This document shows, one piece after another, positions 1 to 12,370 of a stretch of DNA of 64,000 nt. The notes beneath the pieces were generated by a model that did not search any database, was not told the origin of the DNA, and saw only the letters and a list, made by a program, of their open reading frames with translations. Source of the stretch: Sphaerolaimus hirsutus (Eukaryota; Nematoda; Chromadorea; Monhysterida; Sphaerolaimidae); assembly GCA_964036195.1 (NCBI GenBank), contig OZ038457.1, forward strand, positions 24,066,787-24,130,786. The letters run 5' to 3'. The first letter of the stretch is position 1. Each line of letters opens with the position of its first letter. The position numbers and the translations under genes were made by a program.

Positions 1-445
1 TCTGCATTTGTCTATGCCACTCGAAAATGAATATGAACTTTTGTCTGAACGTAAGCATTTTTTTCTGACGAATGCACATTGAATGTGGGTAAATAAATAC
101 ATTCAGCAAATGTGCAGCTATAAGAGTGATTTAATAGCATTTTGACAACATGGTATCAAGACAAATTTCACATCACATAAGTATTTGAAGGGAATATTCA
201 GTACACTGATCGGACCGCATGATTTGAACCGAACGTTACCATAATCTTATGAATAAAGTCATATGATAATGCTGTAACTAATTATTTTTGCTAAATTATT
301 CCACAGCGAAACCAATGCATCTTGCTAGAAATAAATATCAATTTCCAACTGAGTCACTATACATACATCTGACATATTTACCTACAGTAGAATTACAGAC
401 AACGTATGCAGTCAGTAAATAAATAGACTGCACCAGAATGTCAAC
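1..445. other. Unassigned AT-rich sequence
   Basis: No exon, RNA gene or clear repeat end is visible. The stretch at 215-300 (GAACGTTACCATAATCTTATGAATAAAGTC) is related to motifs seen near 11150, 25070 and 41150, so it is old repeat material. Confidence 0.4.
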
Positions 446-661
446 TACCGTATTTCCTCGAAATACCCCCCCCCCCTTGAATTAACCCCCTGCCCTCACA
501 ATACCCCCAGGTGAAAGCGTGTTCCTTACTATGAATTTCACGAAAATTTCTGACGAAATAGTAACCCCCCTCGTATAAGCCTCCCCCCTTCGAAATACCG
601 CCCTCAAAATTTCCACTCTGAAAAAATAAACCATCTGGGGGTATGTCGAGGAAATACGGTA
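446..661. mobile_element. TA-type miniature element, CCGTATTTCCTCG family
   Basis: The ends CCGTATTTCCTCGAAATACC and its reverse complement are flanked by TA on both sides. The interior is C-rich (GAAATACCCCC and GAATTAACCCCC words). It is a short copy about 210 bp long. With copies elsewhere it defines a TA-duplicating non-autonomous family, the target preference of Tc1/mariner-like elements; the superfamily is inferred. Confidence 0.75.
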
Positions 662-985
662 TATCCGTTTTCTGAAGGCATTTTTTTCTTTTTCAGTTTT
701 CCGGCAGTACATTTTTTCCGTTTCCATTTTTCCGGCTCATTTTCCATTTTCTGGCAAATGCCCTGGGTGTTTTTCGCCTTATTTTCCGTTTTCCAGCAAA
801 TTTTCTGTTTTTCTGCCTCATTTTCCATTTTCTGGCTTGACTTTCTGTTCACTGTTTCAATCAAACTGGTAAACCTCCCTACAGGTTTTTTAGTTATGTG
901 AATTTTTTGTTTCCAGCAAAATTTCTGCAATTGTTTCCTTTTTTCCGTCTCCATTTTCTGTAACAATGTTTTTGACACACTAAGT
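662..985. repeat. Remnant of the CCGTTTTC-word hAT family
   Basis: Repeated TTTTCCATTTTCTGGC/CCGTTTTCC words correspond to the elements at 34519 and 52092. The right part, TTTTTGACACACTAAG, is a decayed form of their end GTTGACACCCTAG. The left end is lost under the adjacent TA-type element. Confidence 0.5.
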
Positions 986-1073
986 ACTCATTATTTTTAC
1001 AGGTGGAAATGACAGTTGGATTAAAACATGTTCTTATCCAGAAAAACGAGTTAGATAAGTGTTCCAGAAAGTA

Positions 1074-1624
1074 CCGGGTGGCCCACGTCAGGCGCACGGT
1101 TTTGATTGGCCCCCAACACATCAATTTTGAATGAAAACCGCTCGAATTTGGTATGGGGGTAAATAAATGTACCCCATTTGTTGTGTTAAGTGCACGGTTT
1201 CATATCGCAAGATTTCGTGTCAGAACGTGAAAGAGTTTCATATTTACGTTTTTGAATGTGTCCCATTGTAGATGGTCCTGTGGAGTGACGTTGTTTTGCA
1301 TACAAAGTGATAAATGTGAAAATTTGGTGATATTTATGTCTGTGCTTAACATACTAAAAAGGGTACATTTATCTACTGTCATGCCAAATTTGGATTGTTT
1401 TGATCAATAATTGGTGCTTTGGTAGACGATTGCCTAACATGCGCCACGCTCAAACACGTATAAAACTTTGCTTCACGTTCCGACATAAATTTTTGTGGAA
1501 CCGTGCACGTAACACAACAAATGGGGTACATTTATCTACTGCCATACCAAAATTGAGCAGTTTTCATTCAAAATTGAAGTGTTGGGAGCCAATTAAAACC
1601 GTGCGCCTGACATGGGCCACCGTA
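1074..1624. repeat. Inverted-repeat element, GTGCGCCTGAC ends
   Basis: The left end GGTGGCCCACGTCAGGCGCA and the right end TGCGCCTGACATGGGCCACC are reverse complements with a few mismatches. Further paired blocks continue inward (GGGGTAAATAAATGTACCCC near 1156 pairs with the block near 1525). The interior holds no coding sequence. It is a palindromic non-autonomous element; its target duplication is not clear. Confidence 0.6.
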
Positions 1625-1656
1625 TATGTAATTTTTTTAAAATATAATCTCGGGAT

Positions 1657-2685
1657 TAGTGATGTAAAAGCGCCATGGCGCTGGCGCCTGGCGCAAGCGC
1701 CAAGCCAAAAAGCGCCATGGCGCTTTTGGCGCTTGGCGCCTTTTTGCCGTGGCGCCATTGGCGCTTGGCGCTCACACTTTAAAAAGCGCCAAAAAAGCGC
1801 CACACCTGCGTACGATTTCGATAGGTGGCATCAAATATGCCATCAAAATATGAGATGATTGTTTTTTGTTCCATCCAATTTTTCCATCACCTAACAATTT
1901 TTGTTCACACATCCAAATTTCATTGATATAAATAGCACAACTTGTTTTGCTTCACTAACCTACTGAAACTTTCTGCATTCAGAAAAAAACTACCTATTAT
2001 ATAGCATGCTAAATTTACACTTTACAATCTAACTATCATCTCACATTTATTTTTCAGACAATCTCTTGAATAATACCCACTGAATAACTCCCTGTTTTGA
2101 CCAAGTGATAAAAAATACCCCCCCCCCCTTGAATAACTCCTCCATCTGGGTATTTAATATGTACATATATCCATCAATGGTTTAAATTCCAATGAAGACA
2201 AATTTTTGCATGGATACCTTGTTTTTGTTGTCGTTGAACAGATTACATAAGTTTAGGGAATGCATTGATACAATGAATAATGGGCAAGTTCCGAGGAAAA
2301 AATAACTCCCCCTTGAAAAACACCCCCTTGATTACCTCCCTCGAAAACTTCTGACGAATTAATAACTCCCCTAAGGGTCTTATTTGAGGATATACTATAC
2401 GGTACTTGTATTCACTGCGAATAAATTTTTGGCACAAATTTTCAGACAGCTGATTCGTCAAGTAGAGGAACAACTTTGTGTATTTAGCATCCAGTTCAAT
2501 CCATATACAACGTACCATGTAACTTTAGATATTGATGTACATGGCTAATTAAAAATCGGCCAAGAAATTTTTGGCGCTGGCGCTATTGGCGCTTGGCGCT
2601 ACGGTCTGGAAAAGCGCCATGGCGCTTTTGGCGCATGGCGCTAAAATCGTTTGGCGCCAAAACTCTGGCGCTTTTTACATCACTA
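1657..2685. mobile_element. hAT element, AGCGCC-word family
   Basis: Ends are TAGTGATGTAAAAGCGCC and TGGCGCTTTTTACATCACTA. Flanking 8-mers are CTCGGGAT (1649) and CTCTGGAT (2686), 7 of 8 identical. Both subterminal zones (1668-1805 and 2572-2670) consist of AGCGCCATGGCGCT/TTGGCGCT words. The interior (1810-2560) has no transposase and includes C-rich TA-family debris at about 2105-2400. Confidence 0.8.
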
Positions 2686-2689
2686 CTCT

Positions 2690-3520
2690 GGATATCTCTC
2701 AAAAATAAAATATGGCTACATGTAACTCTAAAACCTGGAAGAAAAGAAAAGAAATCTTACATTTTAAAGAGATTTTTTTGGTAATTTTTTTACAAAACTC
2801 CGAAAATCTTTCAGAAAGGGTTCTCAGAACTCTGAAAAGAAAAATATAATCAAAACTCTCCGGAAAATCACAGAACAAATATATAAAAATATGAGATTTT
2901 CTTATATTTCCTCTGATTGAAAAAAATAAAAAATTTTATTGTATTAAAAAATGTTTTGTCGAAAACATAGATCAAAAACACATTATCAATGTTGATTTTG
3001 ATTTAACCATTCATCTGAATTTATTTAAAGTATATGTAAACTCGACGTACGTAAATATACATTACATGTAAACTGAAATTGATTTACTGAACCATGGAAG
3101 AGAGTGTAAATACTGATGGCTTACAAAGAATTTTGCCATATTTTCATGAATTAAGTCACATGGTAAACTGTGCAAAAAAATTTTAAAGCAATGTAGGTAA
3201 TGCACAAAGGAAGAATGTACTATTTATATTTGAGAAAGGTTTTTATTCAATTGGCAAATGGTAGATTTCACTGTGAGGTGTACATTCAGTAAACCAATAC
3301 TGTATACTTTCCATAGGCCAAGAAAACGTCAAAAAATAAAAAAATAAAATAGAAAAATAAATAAAAAACATTAACATCACATAGAAAACAGCATGATTTT
3401 CACAGAATGTTACTGTATTTTGATGAATAAACTTTATGTACAAATAATCTTAATGATTAAATCTGTCCTAGGTTACCTGATAGAGAAACCAATGTATTTA
3501 GGTAAGTATCATGGGGTGAC
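2690..3520. other. Unassigned AT-rich sequence
   Basis: Poly-A-rich with repeated AAAATCTC/CTCCGAAAATC words at 2700-2900. Nothing coding is seen. Confidence 0.35.
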
Positions 3521-4343
3521 CAGGGTTGGCAAAATCTCAGAAAAAAATAAAATAAAAATAAAATGGAAAATTGGAGAATAAAATAAAATAAAATAAAATG
3601 GAAAATTAATAAAATAAAAATACAATTTTACTAAAATTCGAATTTTAGTAAAATTTTAGTAAAATTGTACAAAAATTCGAATTTTTGTACAATTTTAGTA
3701 AAATTTTACAAAAACTCGAGTGTCTAAAATTCTACAAAAAGTTTTCTATCCTGTTGCTTAAGATTCTAGCTGCCAATTTGCAGAGCTGGTGCCTTGTTGT
3801 TGCTTTCATTGTTGTGATTTTTGCTCAAAATCACAAACTTTCACATTTTTTATATATTGTCACCTTAAAAAAACTAATTTATGTGATTTTTTCTCATTTA
3901 CTTTGTTCCATACCTTGAAAAAGCCTATATATAAACCCCGCAAGCCCCTCCACCCCACCTAAATAACAAATTAATAGCTATCTTCCCTTGGGAAGAGCAA
4001 TTAGCTGCAGATCTATCCGGCCCCTGTGTGGGTCAAAATTCAACATAACTACATCGCAACCAATGTCACAAGTCTACATGAAAAATTTTTTTGTGTTCAT
4101 CTGTACGCTTTTAGCGTGCACATTGTTTTATGCCCTTGCATCCAAGATTTCCTATTTTTTGTAAAAATTTTGTAAAATTATTGTAAAATTTTTGTAAAAT
4201 GGTTTCATTTTATTTTATTAATGACATTTCAGAATAAAATAAAATAAAATAAACTGAAACATGAATAAAATAAAAATAAAATACAATTTTAATAAAAATA
4301 AAATACAATTTTAGTAAAAAGAATTTTACTAAAACCAACCATG
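3521..4343. mobile_element. hAT element, AAAATAAAAT-word family
   Basis: Ends are CAGGGTTGGCAAAATC and TACTAAAACCAACCATG. The 8-bp duplication GGGGTGAC (3513 and 4344) is perfect. Subterminal zones are runs of AATAAAATAAAATGG and AAATTTTAGTAAAATT on the left, and matching inverted runs at 4195-4335. The centre is unassigned. Confidence 0.82.
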
Positions 4344-4672
4344 GGGGTGACACAAAAAATTAGCTTTATTATTCAGATGGTGTATGGTATATGTATGTAT
4401 ATGCACTTGCAAATGACAAATGACTATGCAGCTTGTGCATTTCAAGATTCCAATCATCTGTTTGTATGCGTTATGTATTTTACATACAAACACATCTATA
4501 GGTAGTGGAATGTGTTCAGCATAGGTAGTTGTTAAAAAAGCGTCTTTACATTTGCTCAAAGATACATATACTCGACTACTGAGCATATATGTTTACATTT
4601 CCTTGGAAAAAAGTACCTTCATTTGTATTTATATATACTTTTTAAGTACTCGAGTGCAGAAAACTTTTCAAT

Positions 4673-4915
4673 TACCATATTTCCTCAAAACCCCCCGGGG
4701 GTTTATTTTTTCGGAGTGAAAATTTTGAGAGAAAAACGTGAAAAATGCAACAATAACCACCATTTATAAGTTTTTACAGCCTTATATAAGGATGTAGATG
4801 GTATAAACGATGTTCTAACGTAACACAGTAAGTGTTTTGAACGTCTGTTATGCATTTCCCGGACCACAATATCATAGTCCCCATTTTGAGAGGGGTATTT
4901 CGAGGAAATACGGTA
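4673..4915. mobile_element. TA-type miniature element
   Basis: Ends are ACCATATTTCCTCAAAACCC and GAGGAAATACGGT, with TA at both sides. The interior (CACCATTTATAAG, TGTAGATGGTATAAACGATG) matches the interior of copies at 8334, 11234 and 16361. Confidence 0.72.
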
Positions 4916-5849
4916 GGCCATTATGTAAGCTTTTTCAAGGCATATAAGAGAAATGAGAGTGAAATGTAAGAATAGTGAAAAATTGGAAAAAATGAGTATA
5001 AATAAAAGCACATATCCAAAATTGCTGAAAATACTGTATTATCACAAATTACCCCTTGAATTAACCCCCCCTCGAATTACCCCTAAGTCTGAGCGAGCTG
5101 AGGTAAAAATACCCCACTCCCCTCAAAATACCCCTGTCTGGAATGACATATGTACATCATGTGTGCAATGTAGGTACATGATGTCTTTTTTGTGGTCAAT
5201 TTCCATTGTAGCTACACATAGACTTATTTGTGGAGCAAAAGTTATGAAAATTAGTGATTTTGAGTGAAAATTGGGACAAAATTTCCCAAAAATACCCACT
5301 TTTATGTGTTCTGGGAAAAATATTTTACTCACATTTACATATGAGTAAAAGTAAAAAAAATATTTAATGTTTTCTGTTCTCAAGGGCTGAGTAAAAAAAT
5401 AACACTTTAAGTTAAATTGTTACTGAAAAATGTGGTACTTCTAACAACTCTGGTGTTGAGTGCAAATTGAGTTTGCACATAGCATGGTGCGTATAAATGC
5501 AATCTTGAAGCTAAATAATCAGAAATAGTTGTGAAAGCATGCGCAGCTATGAAAAAATGCATGTATTTACAGTACTTAGTATTTTGCATATACCTCAATT
5601 CGACACTATTTTTCGCCCATAAAAAAATTGAACGGCAGCCTCCATTAGAACGGCAAGTAGAAATTAGGTGGGAAGAGTGCCCAAAAATATATTTGAAAAA
5701 TGGGTGGTGAGAACAGCCAAGTTTTTCAGGATTATGATTCATTGGTTGTTTACACATTTGCTAAAATAATATTGCGGGTATCGGGTTGCTCCAGTCCTGT
5801 CGCGTTCCCAACCCTAGCAGCAAGAGACGAACAATGTGAACTTTGGAAT
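4916..5849. other. Unassigned, with TA-family debris
   Basis: C-rich CGAATTACCCC words at 5050-5150 and a weak end near 5035 are remnants of the TA-type family. The rest, up to 5849, shows no gene. AGTAAA words at 5330-5400 recall the ACGTTT-type arrays. Confidence 0.35.
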
Positions 5850-6405
5850 TACCGTGTTTGCTTGAATAATCCCCCTCGGGAATTATTACTTCCTTAGACT
5901 TGTTTGAGGGTGGGAACTATTTGAGGGGGAACTATTTACAGGGGAATTATTATTTCGTCAAAATTTTTAAGTATACTTATATCAACTTATTTCATGAAAT
6001 ATGCTTTATTAACACAAAAAGTGTCATTTTTGTTCAAATTATGCACAAGAAATTGATCAAATCTCATGAGGGGTGGGGGTATTCAAGGGGGGTTATTATT
6101 GCCTCAGTCGTCCCCCTCTGGTGGCAATCCCAAGCCCTGTAAAGTGTAAAGTAAAGTGTTCAAATATAAAGTCAAATGCAAAGTAAAGTGTCAAATGTAA
6201 AGTCAAATGCAAAGTAAAGTGTCAATTGTCATGCAAAGTTCAGTAATAAAATCTTTTCTTTTTTGTTTTGATTGACACTTGACTTTGCATTTGACTTTAC
6301 ATTTGACACTTTACTTTACACTTTACAGGGCTTGGGACTGCCCCCAGGAGGGAATTATTCGAGGTGGGAACGATTCAAGGGGGAACTTTTCAAGCAAATA
6401 CGGTA
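5850..6405. mobile_element. TA-type element with a nested TGTAAAG-word element
   Basis: Outer ends are ACCGTGTTTGCTTGAATAAT and TTTTCAAGCAAATACGGT, flanked by TA. Inside, 6123-6342 is a second inverted-repeat element. Its ends are GGCAATCCCAAGCCCTGTAA and the reverse complement TTACAGGGCTTGGGACTGCC, and its arms are made of TAAAGTGTCAAATG words. A near copy of the inner element is at 25589-25793. Confidence 0.65.
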
Positions 6406-6479
6406 AATATGTTAAATTTATTTTGCATTTCGATATGCATTCTTCGAAATACCCACAGGGGTTTATTTTTTCAGAGTGC

Positions 6480-6530
6480 AAATTCTGAGGGGATATTTCG
6501 AGGGGGGGGGGGCTTATTCGAGGGTTTTTT
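6480..6530. repeat. TA-family G-run debris
   Basis: GGGGATATTTCGAGG followed by a G run; no paired end is nearby. Confidence 0.35.
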
Positions 6531-6594
6531 TATTATTTTCCTAAAAGGTAAGACAAAGCTGGTGATAAACATGATAAAACAGATACATTTAGAC

Positions 6595-6893
6595 TAGTGA
6601 TGTAAAAACGCCATGGCGCTGGCGTGGTGCTAGCGCCAAAGCAAAAGGCGCCATGGTGCTTTTGGTGCTTGGCGCTATTTTGCTGTGGCGCAATTGGCGC
6701 TTGGCGGCATGCCCATGAAAAGCGCCAAGGCGCTTTTGGCGCTTGGCGCTATTTTTACCCGGCGCCTGGAACAAATTAAATGCCTGGCTCTGTCTGACGC
6801 TTGGCGCTATTTTGCTTTGGCGCCATTGTCGCTTAGCGCTGGGGTTCGGAAAAGCGCCATGGCGCCAAAATCCTGGCGCTTTTCACATAACTG
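6595..6893. mobile_element. hAT element, AGCGCC-word family (short, complete)
   Basis: It has a perfect 8-bp duplication, ATTTAGAC, at 6587 and 6894. The left end is TAGTGATGTAAAAACGCC; the right end, CGCTTTTCACATAACTG, is slightly decayed. Nearly the whole 299 bp is GGCGCC/TTGGCGCT words, so it could fold into a long hairpin. Confidence 0.85.
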
Positions 6894-6901
6894 ATTTAGA
6901 C

Positions 6902-8333
6902 ATATCAACGTACCTAGATTGCTACAACAACATATGTATAGTTGCGATGCATAGTGGCATTGATTAATACATCATGTGCATTGCATACATGATGTACTTT
7001 TACCTTATTCCAAATGGTGGTAAATATGTCGAGGGGGTTTATTTTTCCTCAGCTTGAAAAAACCTGGGGTATTTCGAGTGGTGGCGTTAATTCAAAGGGG
7101 GTTAATTAGAGGGGTGGGGTTAATTGAAGCGAAATATTTCGAGGAATTTCGGTACTTTTTCTTGTGCATAATATTCCAAACTCGTCTAAATTCTTAACAC
7201 ATCCTTACCGCCACCATGTTTCATTTTTCTAAGGAATACGTACGTGTATATTTTTATGGTAAAAACGTACATATGATGATTAACGGAATAAAAGAAATAA
7301 AAAAAACGAAAGTAGAAGTTTCTGTGCTGTAATTCCGCAGGTGAATGAATCAGATCACGCTATTGCGAACGGCACAAAAGAATGTTCCTTATCACGTGGG
7401 ATAGTTTAATTGTTTTTGTGTCTGACCTTGTGGTTGTTTCTGATAAACGTGTTTGTTTTTCTTAAATACCTACAATTCAATAGGTGCTGATTTGAAATAT
7501 TTGATGGCTCTACTTCTAAAGGTCTATAAGCCCAAAAAGTTGATTTCGAGAAACTTGCATGAGTAGTTTTTCCCCAATTTTCTGTCAGTGATGCATGTCA
7601 AATGGGATTGCTCGCTGTCTATTGTAATCTTCCAAATGTCGATAATAAAATATAAAATTTTTCACCTCTGCTCTCAATATAAATGTAAGCAAAATGCAAA
7701 CGGACAGGTACAAAAAGGAAATAAAAAGTCCAACTACGAAGTAAACAAGTGTACTTTTCCACTTTCTGCCCACATAAAAATTTTTGACCCTACCCCCAAT
7801 AAATTCGCCTTGCAGGAACTCATGGACTTGTAAATTTTTAGAGATCTGTAAACAACAGGTGAAGAAAAAGAAGGAATAAGTTCAGTAAATAAGTGGATTT
7901 ATAAATTCTTGCTTGCTAAAACCATTGTTTTTCCAGCCAGGTAAAGGGTTGATTTTTGGGTTATTTATGGACTTATCAACGTTTAGAAGTCGGCGTCCGC
8001 AATGGACTTTGAGCTTTCCACAAAACGGATGAACTTATCGACTTTTTGCTCTCTGCAGCATGAACTTATCGTTGTTTGCTGGAGATTTTTTGAGGATTGT
8101 CCCTCATTTATCCCAAAGGTGTCAAAATGGGGGATGGTCCGGCCGTAAAGTAGGGGGTGCTACTTTGGGCCGGGCATCATTACGGCAGAGTTGTTTAAAG
8201 TACTGAACTTTTTTCAAAGTAAATGTAAACGTAATGTATTTTATTCTTAGTCACACCTGAATACAGAAAACGTTAAGTAAAAATTTTCTACTTTTACGCG
8301 TGTAAAAGGTGAGTAAACGTAAATATCTGTAAA
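6902..8333. other. Unassigned, with repeat fragments
   Basis: G-rich TA-family debris lies at 7018-7155. At 7930-8070, ATGGACTTATCAACGTTTAG and related words distantly resemble the GTCGACAAGTCCA family. GGCCGTAAAGTAGGGGG at 8120-8165 pairs with the TTTACGGCCGG repeats at 8755-8790. No exon was found. Confidence 0.35.
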
Positions 8334-8580
8334 TACCGTATTTCCTCGAAATACCCCCCGGGGGTTTATTGTTTCAGAGTGAGAATTTTGAGAGAAAAAC
8401 GTGAAAAATGCAACAATAACCACCATTTTTACCTTTTTACAGCCTTATATAAGGATGTAGATGGTATAAACGATGTTCTAACCTAACACAGTAAGTGTTT
8501 TGAACGTCTGTTTTGCGTTTCCCGGACCACAAATCCATAGTGCCCATTTTGAGGGGGGGGGGGGTATTTCGAGGAAATAC
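8334..8580. mobile_element. TA-type miniature element, right end lost
   Basis: The left end ACCGTATTTCCTCGAAATAC is preserved. The right end stops at GAGGAAATAC without CGGT. It sits inside sequence made of AAACGTAAA words (8215-8735), so it was inserted in an older ACGTTT-type element. Confidence 0.65.
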
Positions 8581-8599
8581 ATGCAAATGCAAATGCAAA

Positions 8600-9179
8600 C
8601 GTTACTCGTTTTCTGTATTCGCGTACTTTCAAAAAGTACGCGAGTAACTGAGTATCGGTATTTTTCGGGAGGAAACGTAAACGTATGTACGCAGCACTCG
8701 AGTATACGTATTTATCGAGTAAACGTAAATACGTTTGTACAACTATGCATTACGGCCGGATTTACTTTACGGCCGGGTTTACTTTACGGCCGAGATCTCG
8801 CCGTCAAAATTTGACACTCAAAATGTGCTAGTGACGTCTAACGAAATTTGAAAAAACGGCGAAAAAGTTCAGTAATTCTAACAACTCTGGTGCAAATGCG
8901 ATCCGACATCTTTTACTATTGGGAAATAAAAATTTATCTAAAAGTATTAATGAGATTTTTTTAAGCATCGAGAAAACTGTCCCTAAAAAGCACCCCGTAA
9001 ACTTGTACATTTCTCTTGTTATCACCCCCCCCCCCACGGTGACGTTTCAAAATGCAAACAGCCATTCCAAAAAATTTTCGTTCCAAGTTCCTTCCTTGTA
9101 AAGTTGCCTTCAAGTGCCAAGTGCACTGGGGTGGGTGTTCTCCCAGTGTATGGGTAAAAACATTTGAGTAGTGAAATCA
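8600..9179. other. ACGT-word sequence and unassigned DNA
   Basis: 8600-8740 has GTACGCGAGTAAC and AACGTAAATACGT words and ends GTACAACTATGC, resembling the CAACTCTG hAT end. 8755-8800 has three TTTACGGCCGG units. The remainder has no visible gene. Confidence 0.35.
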
Positions 9180-9472
9180 TACCGTATTTCTTCGAAATAC
9201 TCCACCCTCGAAATACCCCCAGGTCTTAGCAAGCTTGTGGAATAATACCCCCCTCGAAATACCCCACCATAGACGCTTATACATGTCGGTTATTGTTAAA
9301 TTTTTTTACGTCAGCGTATTTACGCTACCGACAACGAATAGGAAAGCACTGGAGGTTCAAAAATTCTGACGAAAAATAACCCCCCTCGAAATACCCCCAC
9401 CCTCGAATTACCCCCTAAACATTTGCAGTCTAAAAAAATATACCCCTTGGGGTATATCGAAGAAATACGGTA
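9180..9472. mobile_element. TA-type miniature element
   Basis: Ends are ACCGTATTTCTTCGAAATAC and GAAGAAATACGGT, with TA on both sides. The interior carries CGAAATACCCC words. Confidence 0.7.
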
Positions 9473-10085
9473 AGTGAACTGAGAGGTGACATAAGAAGTA
9501 AAAAGTTTAAAGCGAAGTAAAATGACAAGTGAAATGTGAAATGAGAAGTAAAATGTTAAAAACGAAATAAACTTTTTATCTCTTTTTTCACTTCTTTTTT
9601 ACCTACTTACGGAACTGGCACCTGAAACTTTTCACCCACAAACCTCCACATGTTCACTGTGGGGCTTCAAAATTGAATTTTCTCGCTAAATATATATAGC
9701 AGCGAGTTTTGATAAATAAAATACATCATAACTGCAAAATTGGGGAGGGAAATTGGTAATTCAATATGCGATTTCTCACGCCCCAAAAGACGAGACTTCG
9801 CAGGGTGACAAATGGTGGAAATCAAGCGCGCGTATGTTTGTGGCTTGTTTGGTTACATTGGCGGAAAATTGTAAAATATATATTTGGGGAGTTGATATTG
9901 ATGTAAAAAATACAGTTGCAGTGTGACGACCATCGTCCAGTGGTGCGCGAGCCGTGGTGCCAACTGCCAACTAGGGTCGAAAAAATATAAAATAACTCCT
10001 TAACGACACTTTTCAAAAAAAACTTTTATCCTTAAAACCTCCCAAATATGGTTAGGTATGTATGAGTCACAACAGATACAGCGAT
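9473..10085. other. AAGTGAAA-word stretch and unassigned DNA
   Basis: 9473-9605 consists of AAGTAAAATG/GAAGTGAAA words with CACTTCTTTTTTACC at the right, an inverted-word element without clear ends. 9606-10085 has no recognised feature. Confidence 0.35.
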
Positions 10086-10089
10086 ATGA

Positions 10090-10386
10090 TAGCGCCAAGG
10101 GTCGATGACCTTGCCAAAAATAGCGCCAAAAACGCCATGGCGCCTTCTGGGAGCATAAATAGCGCCAAGCGCCAAAAGCGCTTTGGCGATTTTCGGTTTG
10201 GTGCTGGCGCTAGGCATCAGCGCCTTGGCACGTCCCAGTACTATTTAATCTTTTTAACGATTCAAACAGAATTCCAATCACAAATCCCGACACCCCAATC
10301 CCGATTCCGACGTTTCAAAACCCCGACTCTGGTCCCTAGTGAAGGAATCGCGCCATGGCGCTGGCGCCTTTTTTTGTGGCGTTATT
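10090..10386. repeat. Decayed AGCGCC-word element, plus GGGATC-word fragment
   Basis: AGCGCCAA words occur at 10090-10235 and 10348-10385. Between them, 10262-10340 carries ATCCCGA/CCCCAATCCCGATTCC words of the family at 61668. The ends of both are lost. Confidence 0.5.
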
Positions 10387-10389
10387 GAC

Positions 10390-11233
10390 ACATGGTTTTT
10401 AAATTTCTTCTTCCCCCCGATTTTTCAATTTCCCACCACTGCACTACTGTATTTCCATGGAGAATTGTCAAATAATCTCACAGTTACACATATTTTCGTG
10501 ATCATTTTGTCGTCACAAAAAGCCAACGCAAAATGCATCGTTCTAAATGTTTAACATATTTGTATTTTAGATTTTGAAATGTGAACACATTCGTTGAGAG
10601 AAATATCAACTATGAAAAGAGCCTCGCGCAAAATTGCTTCCATGATGTGATGAAATTACATAATGCACGTTATAAGATGAAATCTACCGTATCCCATCGG
10701 AATAAAAATAAAAATTGTATTTTTCGTCACATTACATTGCTCTCACTTTGGCCGGGTTTTGTGCATAATTTTTTATGAAATATTATTCATAAAAATACGG
10801 TAGTATTCTCTCTAAAGTATTTAGTAGTCAGATCTAAATATATAACGGGAATATAAAGGGTATATAAAGCTTGGGGCAATAAATATTCATCTTTATTCGA
10901 ACGCAATAAATTGCCAATTCACCGAAATTGGAATTTATGTCACTTAGGTAAATTTTTTATGTTTCATGTGACTTTAGGGCAGCTACACTCGGCAGACCGC
11001 AATGTATGCAACCTAAATTACTTATGTCTTTGTCGATAACGCGCCAGCAGGATACTTATGCACGCAATACACGAAGTCGCAACGCAACTTGTGCACAAAA
11101 AAAGAATAGGTATACTCAACGGAACGCTAAGTATGCGCAGAATCCTACCATAATTTAATCAATAAAATCTTGTGATAATTTTTGTAGTTAATTACTTCAT
11201 AGTAAAAACGGAATATTATGATGAAAAACTGTA
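10390..11233. other. Unassigned, with paired fragments
   Basis: No exon was seen. 10985-11130 contains CTCGGCAGACCGCAATGTAT and related words of a CTCGGCGGACC terminal-repeat family seen again near 14610, 32702, 48535 and 60640. Confidence 0.35.
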
Positions 11234-11686
11234 TACCGTACTTCCTCGAAATACCCCCCGGGGGGTGATTGTTTCATAGTGGTCCCGAGAGGGGGGGGGG
11301 GGTAAACGAGGGGGGGGGGTATTTCGAGGGGGGGGGTTATTATTTCACAAGAAAATTTTTGAAAACCAAGTACAAATTTGTCATCTGAAACGTACGCAGA
11401 CGTCAAGAAATGCAACAAAAACTGCCATTTATAAGGTTCTGTAGACTAATATTAGTATGTAGATGGTATGTACACTGTTCTAACGTGACACTGACATTGT
11501 TTTAACGTGTGTTCTGCAGTACACAGAACACACACTACAGTTATTGTCATGTACGTTCCCTTTACACTCAATTTGGGGGGTATTTCGAGGGGGGGGGGGT
11601 GATTGTTTCATAGTGGTCCCGACAGGGGGGGGGGTCAAACGAGGGTGGGGTATTTTGAGGGGGGGATATTTCGAGGAAATACGGTA
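11234..11686. mobile_element. TA-type miniature element, full interior
   Basis: Ends are ACCGTACTTCCTCGAAATAC and GAGGAAATACGGT, TA-flanked, about 450 bp. The interior includes CGTACGCAGACGTC, TGTAGATGGTATGTACACTG, ACGTGTGTTCTGCAGT and TCATGTACGTTCCC, shared with 16361, 24058, 38081 and 44964. Long G runs flank GTGATTGTTTCATAGTGG. Confidence 0.8.
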
Positions 11687-12370
11687 ATTTTGTTCCATTA
11701 TTCAGATGGGTTATGGAAGGTTTCCATGCTAAGTGTGATGTCCGCCGAGTATATTTGAAAAAGAAAAATGCGGAGTCACGTACGAATGTTTTTTTTCCTG
11801 AAACGTTTTTTTATTTAAATTTTGTTTAATGCACGATGACGTCATGACGGGGTGTTTCCTCCAGGAAAAATGCATAGTATACGGTCCGCCGAGTATAAGT
11901 CTGCACGATATTTTGTAACGATTAATGACTTTCTGATGCCGACACGTTTCTTTATTAGGTAATCCGACTAAATCTATCAGTTAAACAGTAACATATTGCC
12001 AAACAATTCTGTGGACGGTCAAAAAACCAGCATTTGCGCCAAGGCAAAAACGCCATGGCGGTTTTGGCGCTGGGCGCTGGATCTCCAGGCGTACCATTTA
12101 CATTTTTTGGCAGATTTTTTTTCAATTCAATCGGAATGTTAAATGTTTTCACATTTCACATTGATTTTATGATGGATTGAGGTTTTTATGTATATTTGAA
12201 AATTAAATATTTCCAATTACAATTTCATATCGAAAATTTTCCCATAATATTCTAAATCCTCCAATTTTATTCAAAAAAGTACTGTAGATCGCATGTTTTC
12301 TTTGTTTAGAATGGCAGCTCTAACTAAAGCGGGGCGGGGTTAACTGAAGAATCATGTAGTTCTAATCTAA
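11687..12370. other. CTCGGCGGACC family copy and AGCGCC fragment
   Basis: 11705-11910 holds inverted parts ending TCCGCCGAGTATA at both sides (11738 and 11884). 12034-12085 is a fragment with GGCAAAAACGCCATGGCGG. The rest is unassigned. Confidence 0.45.

Noticed and set aside
1400-1858. A 152-codon open frame on the plus strand
   Set aside because: It reads through an inverted-repeat element and AGCGCC words; the residues (repeated APWR, FWRLA) are word translation.
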